From Azospirillum sp. TSH58 (GTDB lineage: Bacteria; Pseudomonadota; Alphaproteobacteria; Azospirillales; Azospirillaceae), in NCBI RefSeq assembly GCF_003119115.1, contig NZ_CP022367.1:1846930-1910929 (forward strand): 64,000 nt of DNA. The letters run 5' to 3'. Within the stretch, counting starts at the first letter, position 1. Every line of letters starts with the position of its first letter. The position numbers and the translations under genes were made by a program. Below, piece by piece: positions 8,360 to 16,579 of the stretch. The notes beneath the pieces are model-generated. The model saw only the letters and a program-made list of their open reading frames with translations. It was not told the DNA's origin and ran no database searches.

Positions 8360-8381
8360 AACTGAACGATATAGTTCAGTT
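8360..8381. promoter_or_regulatory. palindromic operator before the RND efflux genes
   Basis: AACTGAAC-GATATA-GTTCAGTT is a perfect 8+8 inverted repeat 90 bases before the adaptor start. It overlaps a TATAGT that could be a -10 element. The size and symmetry are typical of TetR/MarR-type repressor sites that control efflux pumps. A partial extra half-site (ACTGAAC) overlaps its left edge. No regulator gene lies next to it. Confidence 0.65.
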
Positions 8382-8471
8382 TACCGTCCGCCCTTCACAG
8401 CGGCCCGGTTGACACGAAACGCCCCGCGCGCCCGTCCGGCGGGCCGGCGGGCCTGTGCGGGTTCCGTATCC

Positions 8472-9593
8472 ATGCGTCACACGCTTCGCATCGTCGCCCT
8501 TCTGGTCCTGGTCGCTCTCGGCGGCGGCGCCTACTGGTACTTCGTCAAGCAGGGCGGAACCATCAACACGCTGCTCGCCGGCAAGGTTCCGTCCCCCGGC
8601 GGCTCGTCCGCCGGCGCTCCCGCGGCGGGCGGCACGCCGCCGATGCCGGTGGAGGCCTCGCCGGTCAAGGTCGGCACCGTGTCGCGCCAGGTCACCGCGG
8701 TCGGCTCGCTGCTGTCCAGCGAATCGGTGGTCATCCGGCCCGAGGTGGCGGGCAAGGTCTCCGAGATCGCCTTCCAGGAAGGGCAGGCGGTGAAGAAGGG
8801 ATCGGTGCTGATCCGGCTGGACGATTCCATCGCCCGCGCCACGCTGGCCCAGGCGCAGGCGAGCATCGCCTTTTCCCGCGCCGAGCTGTCCCGCGCCGAG
8901 GAGCTGTACCGCCAGCGCACCGGCCCGGCCCGCAACCGCGAACAGGCGCTCGCCAAGCTCCAGTCCGACGAGGCGGCGGTGCAGCTCGCCAAGGCGCAGT
9001 TGGAGAAGCTGACCCTGACCGCGCCCTTCGACGGCGTGCTGGGCCTGCGCAAGGTCTCGGTGGGTGATGTGGTGGCGGCCGGCAAGGACATCGTGAACCT
9101 GGAGGCCATCGACACGCTGAAGCTCGATTTCCGGGTGCCGGAGCTGTATCTGCCGACCGTCCGCACCGGCCAGACCCTGAAGGTCGCCGTGGATTCCTTC
9201 GGCGGGCGGACCTTCGACGGCACGGTCTACGCCATCGACCCGCTGGTGGACGTGAACGGCCGCGCGGTGGTGATCCGCGCCCGCGTCCCCAACAGGGACG
9301 GCACGCTGCGCCCCGGACTGTTCGCCCGGGTGGCCCTGACGCTGGACCAGACCCCGAACGCCGTGCTGGTGCCCGAGCAGGCGGTGAGCGCCTTCGGCAA
9401 CCGGCAATTCGTCTTCAAGGTGGTGGAGGGCAAGGCGGTGCAGACCACGGTCACGCTGGGCGAGCGCCGCAACGCGGAGGTGGAGATCACCGCCGGCCTG
9501 CAGCCCGGCGACGTGGTGGTGACCGCCGGCCAGCTGAAGATCCGCGACGGCGCCCCGGTGGTGGTCGTCAACAACAAGCCGGCGGGGAGCTGA
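8472..9593 (+). CDS. RND efflux periplasmic adaptor subunit (MexA/AcrA type)
   Basis: 373 residues from the ATG at 8472; an upstream in-frame TTG (8409) would add 21 basic residues and is less likely. A signal anchor (about residues 6-22) leads to a Gly/Ala/Pro linker. Then come the lipoyl/barrel-sandwich half-motifs (VIRPEVAGKVSEIAFQEGQ and LTAPFDGVLGLRKVSVGD) flanking an alpha-hairpin rich in Ala/Gln (about residues 125-170), and a beta-barrel domain. It links the inner-membrane pump to an outer-membrane channel. No lipobox Cys is present. The pump gene starts 4 bases after the stop; no outer-membrane factor gene follows. Confidence 0.9.
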   Translation: MRHTLRIVALLVLVALGGGAYWYFVKQGGTINTLLAGKVPSPGGSSAGAPAAGGTPPMPVEASPVKVGTVSRQVTAVGSLLSSESVVIRPEVAGKVSEIAFQEGQAVKKGSVLIRLDDSIARATLAQAQASIAFSRAELSRAEELYRQRTGPARNREQALAKLQSDEAAVQLAKAQLEKLTLTAPFDGVLGLRKVSVGDVVAAGKDIVNLEAIDTLKLDFRVPELYLPTVRTGQTLKVAVDSFGGRTFDGTVYAIDPLVDVNGRAVVIRARVPNRDGTLRPGLFARVALTLDQTPNAVLVPEQAVSAFGNRQFVFKVVEGKAVQTTVTLGERRNAEVEITAGLQPGDVVVTAGQLKIRDGAPVVVVNNKPAGS

Positions 9594-9597
9594 GCCG

Positions 9598-12500
9598 ATG
9601 GTCCTCTCCGACATCTCCATCCGCCGGCCCGTCCTGGCGACGGTCATGAGCCTCGCGCTCATGCTGATCGGCATCGTGTCCTACCAGCGCCTGTCCGTGC
9701 GCGAGTATCCGAAGATCGACGAGCCCGTCGTCACGGTGGAGACCACCTACAAGGGCGCGTCGGCCGAGATCATCGAAAGCCAGGTCACCCAGATCCTGGA
9801 GGACTCGCTGTCGGGCATCGAGGGCATCGACGTGATGTCCTCGATCAGCCGCGCGGAGAAGAGCCAGATCACCCTGCGCTTCCGGCTGGACCGCAACGTC
9901 GACACGGCGGCCAGCGACGTGCGCGACCGCGTCGGCCGGGTGCGCGCCCAGCTTCCCAACGAGATCGACGAGCCGGTGATCGCGAAGGTGGAGGCCGACG
10001 CGCAGCCGATCATCTATCTGGCCTTCTCCTCCGACCGCCATTCGCCGCTGGACGTGACGGACTTCGCCGACCGCTACGTCAAGGACCGCTTGCAGAACCT
10101 GCCCGGCGTGGCCCAGGTGCGCATCTTCGGCGAGCGGCGTTTCGCGATGCGCCTGTGGCTCGACCCGCAGCGCATGGCCGCCTACCGCGTCACCCCGCAG
10201 GACGTGGAGAACGCGCTGCGCAAGCAGAACGTCGAGATTCCGGCGGGCCGCGTGGAGAGCAAGGCGCGGGAGTTCACCGTCGTCTCCGAGACAGACCTGC
10301 GCACGCCGGAGGAGTTCGACCGCATCATCCTGCGCGACGACGGCGGCTATCTCGTCCGGCTGAAGGACGTCGGCCGGGCCGAGCTGGGGGCGCGGGACGA
10401 GCGGGTCAGCGCCCGCTTCAACGGGCGCGGCGCCGTCGCCATCGGCGTGGTGAAGCAGTCCACTGCCAACCCGCTGGACGTCTCCAAGGCGGTGAACGAG
10501 GCGTTGCCGAAGATCCGCGCCGCTCTGCCGGAGGGCATGGGGGTGGATGTCGGCTATGACAGCTCCGTCTTCATCGCCAAGTCCATCGATGCGGTGTTCA
10601 GCACGATCTTCGAAGCCATCGTCCTGGTGGTGCTGGTCATCTTCGTCTTCCTGCGCAGCTTCCGCGCCACGCTGGTGCCACTGGTGACCATCCCGGTGTC
10701 GCTGATCGGCGGCTTCGCGCTGATGTACGCCTTCGGCTTCTCGGTCAACACGCTGACGCTGCTCTCCATGGTGCTGGCCATCGGCCTCGTCGTGGACGAC
10801 GCCATCGTGATGCTGGAGAACATCTACCGCCACATCGAGGAGGGCGTGCCGCCTTTCCAGGCGGCGTTGCAGGGGTCGAAGGAGATCGGCTTCGCCGTCA
10901 TCGCGATGACCATCACGCTGGCCGCGGTCTACGCGCCCATCGGCTTCATGACCGGGCGCACCGGCCGCCTCTTCTCCGAATTCGCTCTGACGCTGGCCGG
11001 GGCGGTGATCGTGTCGGGCTTCGTCGCCCTGACCCTGTCGCCGATGATGTGCTCCAAGCTGCTGAAGCACCAGACGAAGCACAACGCGCTCTACAACGCC
11101 ATCGAACGGCTGCTGAACGGGCTGACCAACGGCTATCGGGCCATCCTGCGGCTGTCGCTGAAGGCGCGCCCGCTGGTGCTGCTGGTCGGCGCCGTGGTCG
11201 CTGGGCTCAGCTACACGCTGTTCACCGGGCTGAAATCGGAGCTGGCGCCGGTCGAGGACCGCGGCACCATCGTCGGCATCGCCATCGCCCCGGAAGGCTC
11301 GACGCTCGACTACACGGAAAGCTACGCCAAGCGCATGGAGGACCTGTTCCGCCAGATCCCCATCGTCGAGAAGTTCTTCGTCGTGGTCGGCTTCCCGGTG
11401 GTCAACCAGGGCATTTCCTTCGTCCGCCTGATCGACTGGGACGAGCGCGACGTGAAGCAGCAGGCGATCACCGCCCAGCTCTTCCCCAAGATGTTCGGCA
11501 TTCCCGGCATCCTGGCCTTCGTCACCAATCCGCCGTCGCTGGGCCAGAGCCCGGTGGACAAGCCGGTCAACTTCGTCATCCAAAGCTCGCTGCCCTACGA
11601 CGAGCTTCAGAAGATGGTCGACGGGCTGATGGCGGAGGCGCGCAAGTTCCCCGGCCTGACCAACCTCGACACCGACCTGAAGCTGAACAAGCCGGAGCTG
11701 CGCATCACCATCGACCGCGACAAGGCCGCCGACCTCGGCGTGGATGTGGAGACGGTGGGCCGCACGCTGGAAACCCTGCTCGGCGGGCGGCAGGTCACCC
11801 GCTTCAAGAAGGAGGGCAAGCAGTACGACGTGGTGGTCCAGGTCGGCGACGTCGACCGCCGCAACCCGGACGACATCGCCTCCATCTACGTGCGCGGCAC
11901 GCCGACCGCGGCGGCGGAGGCCGGGGTCGCCACCAGCGCCGGGGCGATGATCTCGCTCGCCAACCTCGTCCACATCGAGGAGCGGGTGGCGCCCAAGGAG
12001 CTGAACCACTTCAACAAGCTGCGCTCCGTCACCATCACCGCCACGCTGGCGCCGGGCACCTCGCTGGGCGAGGCGCTGGGCTACCTCCAGGCCGCGGCGA
12101 ACCGCGTGCTGCCGGCCACCGCCCAGACCGACTACGCGGGACAGAGCCGCGAGTTCCGGGAATCGGCGACGGGCCTGTACTTCGTCTTCATCCTGGCGCT
12201 GGCCTTCATCTATCTGGTGCTGGCGGCGCAGTTCGAGAGCTTCATCGACCCCTTCGTGATCATGCTGACGGTGCCGCTGTCGATGACCGGCGCGCTGGCC
12301 GCCCTGCATTTCACCGGCGGGACGATGAACGTCTACAGCCAGATCGGCTTGGTGACGCTCGTCGGCCTGATCACCAAGCACGGCATCCTGATCGTGGAGT
12401 TCGCCAACCAGCTCCAGCGCGAGGGGGTGGACATCCGCAAGGCGGTGGAGGAGGCCGCCGTGCTGCGCCTGCGCCCGATCCTGATGACCACGGGCGCCAT

Positions 12501-12717
12501 GGTGCTGGGCGCCGTGCCGCTCGCCAACGCCCACGGGGCGGGCGCGGAGAGCCGTCAGGCCATCGGCGCGGTGATCGTCGGCGGCATGCTGCTGGGCACC
12601 TTCCTGACGCTGTTCGTGGTGCCGACGGTCTACAGCTACATCGCCAAGAAGAAACCCCTACCGGCGATGGACGGCTCCGCCAGCCACCCGACGGGCCATC
12701 CCCAGCCGGCGGAGTGA
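9598..12717 (+). CDS. RND efflux inner-membrane transporter (AcrB/MexB superfamily)
   Basis: 1039 residues, the standard RND length, with twelve predicted membrane helices in two halves and two large periplasmic loops. The N-terminus FSDISIRRPVLATVMSLAL-like start (here LSDISIRRPVLATVMSL) and the proton-relay pair VVDDAIVMLENIYRH (Asp400/Asp401) are canonical. It exports hydrophobic compounds driven by the proton motive force. The sequence looks closest to the HAE1 drug-efflux subfamily rather than the metal pumps. It is cotranscribed with the adaptor and presumably controlled by the operator at 8360-8381. Substrate is unknown. Confidence 0.92.
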   Translation: MVLSDISIRRPVLATVMSLALMLIGIVSYQRLSVREYPKIDEPVVTVETTYKGASAEIIESQVTQILEDSLSGIEGIDVMSSISRAEKSQITLRFRLDRNVDTAASDVRDRVGRVRAQLPNEIDEPVIAKVEADAQPIIYLAFSSDRHSPLDVTDFADRYVKDRLQNLPGVAQVRIFGERRFAMRLWLDPQRMAAYRVTPQDVENALRKQNVEIPAGRVESKAREFTVVSETDLRTPEEFDRIILRDDGGYLVRLKDVGRAELGARDERVSARFNGRGAVAIGVVKQSTANPLDVSKAVNEALPKIRAALPEGMGVDVGYDSSVFIAKSIDAVFSTIFEAIVLVVLVIFVFLRSFRATLVPLVTIPVSLIGGFALMYAFGFSVNTLTLLSMVLAIGLVVDDAIVMLENIYRHIEEGVPPFQAALQGSKEIGFAVIAMTITLAAVYAPIGFMTGRTGRLFSEFALTLAGAVIVSGFVALTLSPMMCSKLLKHQTKHNALYNAIERLLNGLTNGYRAILRLSLKARPLVLLVGAVVAGLSYTLFTGLKSELAPVEDRGTIVGIAIAPEGSTLDYTESYAKRMEDLFRQIPIVEKFFVVVGFPVVNQGISFVRLIDWDERDVKQQAITAQLFPKMFGIPGILAFVTNPPSLGQSPVDKPVNFVIQSSLPYDELQKMVDGLMAEARKFPGLTNLDTDLKLNKPELRITIDRDKAADLGVDVETVGRTLETLLGGRQVTRFKKEGKQYDVVVQVGDVDRRNPDDIASIYVRGTPTAAAEAGVATSAGAMISLANLVHIEERVAPKELNHFNKLRSVTITATLAPGTSLGEALGYLQAAANRVLPATAQTDYAGQSREFRESATGLYFVFILALAFIYLVLAAQFESFIDPFVIMLTVPLSMTGALAALHFTGGTMNVYSQIGLVTLVGLITKHGILIVEFANQLQREGVDIRKAVEEAAVLRLRPILMTTGAMVLGAVPLANAHGAGAESRQAIGAVIVGGMLLGTFLTLFVVPTVYSYIAKKKPLPAMDGSASHPTGHPQPAE

Positions 12718-12763
12718 CCAACCGGACGGGAAGGCAGAGGTGCTTGGCGAGTGGTTGCGTTGT

Positions 12764-12866
12764 GCCCCCACCCTAACCCTCCCCCGCTAACGCAGGGGAG
12801 GGGACTGCCGCCGCTTCACAGAAGGCACCCTCCCCTGCAAAAGCGGGGGAGGGCCGGGGTGGGGGC
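12764..12866. repeat. intergenic inverted repeat, about 40-bp arms
   Basis: The left arm (12764-12803, beginning GCCCCCACCCTAACCCTCCC) and right arm (12826-12866) are near-perfect reverse complements. Each arm also folds on itself because it contains CCCTCCCC(C)GC...GC(A/G)GGGGAGGG. This nested palindrome between convergent genes looks like a REP/BIME-type element and probably also ends transcription of both operons. Confidence 0.8.
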
Positions 12867-12889
12867 TCAACGCGAGGACTCGATCCCTG

Positions 12890-13879
12890 TCAGGGGAAGG
12901 AAGGCGCCCCGAACCCGTTCAGCGGCTCGACATCGACGCTGACGGACAATGTGTGGCCGGCGGCCCCCATCAGGACGCCGCGGGCGGGGCTGACGTCGTC
13001 GTAGTCGCGGCCCCAGGCGATGGTGATGAAGTCCTGGTCGGCGCGGCGCGCGTTGGTCGGGCAGACGTCGATCCAGCCGGCCTCGGCGCCGCACCAGACG
13101 GAGGCCCAGGCGTGGCTGACGTCGGCGCCGATCAGCCGCGGCCGGCCCGGCGGGGGCAGGGTGCGCAGATAGCCGGAGACGTAGCGGGCCGGCAGCCCCA
13201 TCGCCCGGACGCAGCCGACCACGATGTGGGCGAAGTCCTGGCAGACGCCGCGGCGGTGCCGCATCACCTCGGCCAGCGGGGTGGCGATCGTCGTCGCGGC
13301 GGGGTCGAAGGTGAAGTCGTCGTGGATGCGCCGCATCAGGTCCAGCGCGGCCTCCGCCGCCGGCCGGCCGGGCGTGAAGGACCGCGCGGCGTAATCGTGC
13401 AGCGTCGGGCTGGCCGCCGCCAGCGTGCTGTCGAAGCGGTACTGGACCACCTCCGCCCCGTCCTCCGGCCCGCTCAGACCGCCCAGCGAATCCCGCACAT
13501 GCTCCCAGGACGGCGTCGCGGTGGCGTCCAGCAGCGGCGGCGGGCCGACCTCGACCTCGCTCTCCGCGGTGACGACCAGCTGCCGGTGCGGCTCCTGCAT
13601 CGCGACGTAGGTCACGGTGTTGCCGAAATAGTCGGTGTGGGACGACTGCACCGCCGGCGCCGGCAGGATGGTCAGCGCGCTGTGGTGGACGCGCTGCCGC
13701 GGGTGCGGACGGGCCGTCAGGTGCAGCAGATGGTGCGACACCGACACGTCCTCCGCATAGTCGTAGCGGGTCGTGTGGCGCACGCGGAAGCGCACGCCGA
13801 AACGGTCGCCGGAGGGATCGTCAGCGGGGGCCGCGCCGGCCACGGCCGGGGAGAGGTCAGGCCGGTCGGGCAAAGGCAT
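12890..13879 (-). CDS. transglutaminase-like protein (bacterial transglutaminase N-terminal + catalytic domains)
   Basis: 329 residues. The N-terminal region (VRHTTRYDYAEDVSVSHHLL) matches the beta-rich Bact_transglu_N domain. The catalytic triad of the transglutaminase/protease fold is visible: Cys213 in RRGVCQDFAH, His256 in DVSHAWASVW and Asp271 in GWIDVCPTN. The start codon lies inside the end of the upstream ATP-grasp/alpha-E gene (23-base overlap), so this is the last gene of a three-gene operon. The operon composition suggests that it makes, breaks or transfers an amide bond on a small peptide; no substrate is known. Confidence 0.85.
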   Translation of the reverse strand: MPLPDRPDLSPAVAGAAPADDPSGDRFGVRFRVRHTTRYDYAEDVSVSHHLLHLTARPHPRQRVHHSALTILPAPAVQSSHTDYFGNTVTYVAMQEPHRQLVVTAESEVEVGPPPLLDATATPSWEHVRDSLGGLSGPEDGAEVVQYRFDSTLAAASPTLHDYAARSFTPGRPAAEAALDLMRRIHDDFTFDPAATTIATPLAEVMRHRRGVCQDFAHIVVGCVRAMGLPARYVSGYLRTLPPPGRPRLIGADVSHAWASVWCGAEAGWIDVCPTNARRADQDFITIAWGRDYDDVSPARGVLMGAAGHTLSVSVDVEPLNGFGAPSFP

Positions 13880-16451
13880 GGCTGAAATAGGCGTGGGTCA
13901 GGAGGTTGGAAATCTCGGGCAGCGACAGGGCGAGCGAGTCGAGCAGCGTGTGCAGGGTGGCCCCGGAGTCCAGAGCGTCCGAGGCGCGGAGCGAGGCGCG
14001 GGCGGCGCCGAGAATCGAGCGCGCCGAGGTCGCCGTGTCGCCCGGCACGGCCTGCGAACCGCCGGGCAGGGCCGCCACATGCCGTTCCAGCGCCGCCAGT
14101 TGGAAATCCAGGGCGCGTGGATTCGACTCGTCGGCCAGCAGCAGCTCCAGCACCGGGCGGCGGCGCACGCTGGTCAGGTAGCGCGACCGGTAGGTCATCA
14201 CGCTTTCCCCCAGCTCCAGCAGCACGCTCAGCGTCGCCACCTGGACGGGCTCGTCCTGGCGGTCGAGCGCGTGGACCTGGGTGCCGCGCATCACGGAAAT
14301 GATGTGGAGCGCCCGTTCGATGCGGCGCCCGATGTCGAGGAAGCGCCAGCCCTGGCCGCGCGTCATGCTCTCCTGCTCCAGCCCGGCGATGGCGGCGAGG
14401 CTGGTCATCAGGTCGTCCAGCCGCAGCAGCATGGCGGCGGCGTCGAGCTTGTGCGCCGGCGGCTGGCTCTGCCGCTCCAGCATCGTGACCACCCGCCACA
14501 TGTCGAGCGACAGGCGGTCGCGCACCGAGTAGGCGGTGCGGTGCACCCGCTGCACCTGGGCGCGCAGGCTGTTGGGGTGGTCCGGGTCGACGACGGAGCT
14601 GTAGAGCGCCGTCCGCAGCGCCCGCCCGCCGCCGAGCGCGGTGACGCGCGTCAGGTCCCAGGGGATCATGCCCTCCCAGGCCATCAGATGGAGCAGCGGG
14701 CGGAGCTGCAGCGACGCGCCCGGCACGTTGCCGTCGGTCAGGCGGGAATGGGTGGAGCGCAGCAGGCGCACCGTGCCCTCCGACCGCTCCGCGTAACGGC
14801 CCAGCCAATAGAGGCTGTCGGCCACCCGGCTGGGCAGGTCGGCGGAGGCCGCCTTGGGCGCCGGCTGGGGCTCCTGGGCCGGTTGCGGGCGCGGCATCGC
14901 CGGTGTGGTTTCGGCCCGGCGTCCGGACAGGATCCAGGTGTCCTTGCTGCCGCCGCCCCGCTGCATGGAGACGACCAGCTTGCCGGATTCGGTGGACACG
15001 CGGGTGAGCCCGCCGGGCATGACGGTGTAGCTGCCGTCCGGACGGGCGCAGAGGAAGACGCGCAGCACCAGCGGGCGCGGCTGCAGCCGCCCGCCCTGCC
15101 AGACCGGCGCGGTGGACAGGGCCAGACGCTCCTGCGCGACGTAGCACCAGGGGCGGGCCTTGATGCGCTCGACCAGGGCGGCGCGGTCCGCCGACGACAG
15201 GTCGGCGCCGAAGATCGGCTCGAAGGACAGGGACGGGAAGGCCGGCTTGACCACCAGCCCGTCCAGATGCTCGATGACGTAGGCGCGCTCGTCGTCGTTG
15301 CCGCACCACCAGACGGCGACGCCCGGCATCTTCAGCTCCTCGCCGAGCAGATGGCGGCAGAGCATGGGCAGCGACGGCTTGACCGCCATGGATTCCAGGA
15401 ATCCGGAGCCGAGGGAGTTGGCGACCACCACGTTGCCGGCGCGCACCGCCTCGATCAGCCCCGCCACGCCCAGCGAGCTGTCGGCGCGCAGCTCCAGCGG
15501 GTCGGCGAAGTCGGCGTCCAGGCGGCGCAGGATGACGTCCACCGGCTCCAGCCCCGACAGGGTCTTCAGATAGACCTGACGGTCGCGCACGGTCAGGTCC
15601 GCACCCTCCACCAGCGTGATGCCGAGATAGCGGGCCAGATAGACGTGCTCGAAATAGGTTTCGTTGTAGGGGCCGGGCGTCAGCAGGACGATGCGCGGCT
15701 GGTCGCGGCGCGGGCTCAGCGACAGCAGCGTTTCCTTGTACGCCTCGAAGAAGGGCGACAGATGCTCCACCTGGCAATGGCGGAAGCTGTCCGGCAGGAC
15801 CTTCGCCAGCACCGCCCGGTTCTCCAGCGCGTAGCCGCTGCCGCTCGGCGCCTGGGTGCGGTCGGACAGCACCCACCAGCGCCCGTCCGGCGCGCGGGCG
15901 AGATCCGCCGCGTAGAAATGCAGGTGGATGTCGTTGGGCACCGGAATGCCGTGCACGGCGCGGCGGAATCCGGGATCGGCGTGGATCACCGCCGGGGACA
16001 GCCGGCCGCCGCGCGTCAGGGTCTGCGGCCCGTAGATGTCGGCCAGCACCGCGTTCAGCAGCGTGGCGCGCTGGATCAGACCCGATTCGACCGCCTTCCA
16101 CTCGTGCGAGGGGATCAGCAGCGGCACCATGTCGAGCGGCCAGGGCCGCTCCATTCCCTTGGGATCGCCGTAGATGTTGTAGGTGACGCCGTTCTGGTGC
16201 AGCAGGCGCCGCGCCTCCTCCCACCGCTCGGCCATCAGCTCCGGGTCGAGGGGGCCCAGCGTGCCCATGAAGGTCTGCCAGTGCGGGCGCAGGCGGCCCT
16301 GCCCGGTGACCATCTCGTCATAGACCTCGCCGCGGCCATAGCCCATGGCGTCAGCCTCGCCGAACAGCGATCCCTGGAGGAACGGCACCGGACGCAGCCC
16401 CGGAAGAGGGGGCGCGCCAGGGTCAAGAAAGGGGGATTCGCGGTCGGCCAA
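13857..16451 (-). CDS. circularly permuted ATP-grasp fused to alpha-E domain (DUF404/407 + DUF403)
   Basis: 864 residues. The N-terminal 480 or so match the circularly permuted ATP-grasp family (motifs VTYNIYGDPKGMERPWPLDM, LLTPGPYNETYFEH, VVWWCGNDDE and the GGLTRVS segment). After a Pro/Ala linker (about 500-530) the C-terminal 330 residues form the helical alpha-E domain (DSLYWLGRYAERSEGTVRLL). In many bacteria these are two adjacent genes; here they are fused. ATP-grasp enzymes ligate carboxylates to amines, and this subtype is predicted to build or tag a peptide. It is cotranscribed with transglutaminase-fold genes on both sides. Confidence 0.88.
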   Translation of the reverse strand: MADRESPFLDPGAPPLPGLRPVPFLQGSLFGEADAMGYGRGEVYDEMVTGQGRLRPHWQTFMGTLGPLDPELMAERWEEARRLLHQNGVTYNIYGDPKGMERPWPLDMVPLLIPSHEWKAVESGLIQRATLLNAVLADIYGPQTLTRGGRLSPAVIHADPGFRRAVHGIPVPNDIHLHFYAADLARAPDGRWWVLSDRTQAPSGSGYALENRAVLAKVLPDSFRHCQVEHLSPFFEAYKETLLSLSPRRDQPRIVLLTPGPYNETYFEHVYLARYLGITLVEGADLTVRDRQVYLKTLSGLEPVDVILRRLDADFADPLELRADSSLGVAGLIEAVRAGNVVVANSLGSGFLESMAVKPSLPMLCRHLLGEELKMPGVAVWWCGNDDERAYVIEHLDGLVVKPAFPSLSFEPIFGADLSSADRAALVERIKARPWCYVAQERLALSTAPVWQGGRLQPRPLVLRVFLCARPDGSYTVMPGGLTRVSTESGKLVVSMQRGGGSKDTWILSGRRAETTPAMPRPQPAQEPQPAPKAASADLPSRVADSLYWLGRYAERSEGTVRLLRSTHSRLTDGNVPGASLQLRPLLHLMAWEGMIPWDLTRVTALGGGRALRTALYSSVVDPDHPNSLRAQVQRVHRTAYSVRDRLSLDMWRVVTMLERQSQPPAHKLDAAAMLLRLDDLMTSLAAIAGLEQESMTRGQGWRFLDIGRRIERALHIISVMRGTQVHALDRQDEPVQVATLSVLLELGESVMTYRSRYLTSVRRRPVLELLLADESNPRALDFQLAALERHVAALPGGSQAVPGDTATSARSILGAARASLRASDALDSGATLHTLLDSLALSLPEISNLLTHAYFSHAFARPA

Positions 16452-16579
16452 GGTCGGATCGTGGGTTCACAGCGGTGCAATGCACAGCGAGTGTGAACGC
16501 CCGGTCCCGCCGATGCAAGCGGCGCATCGGCGCCACCCGGCCGAAAGGCGTATTCCGGCCGGGTGGCGGTGATGCCGGT

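Noticed and set aside
9568..12534. Minus-strand open frame of about 990 codons
   Set aside because: Exactly antisense to the RND transporter; composition (His/Arg/Asp-rich, no domains) is that of a shadow frame.
12764..12866. CRISPR-like repeat
   Set aside because: Only two arms in inverted, not direct, orientation and no spacers or cas genes.
13773..16496. Plus-strand open frame of about 900 codons
   Set aside because: Antisense to the ATP-grasp/alpha-E gene, no recognisable domain.
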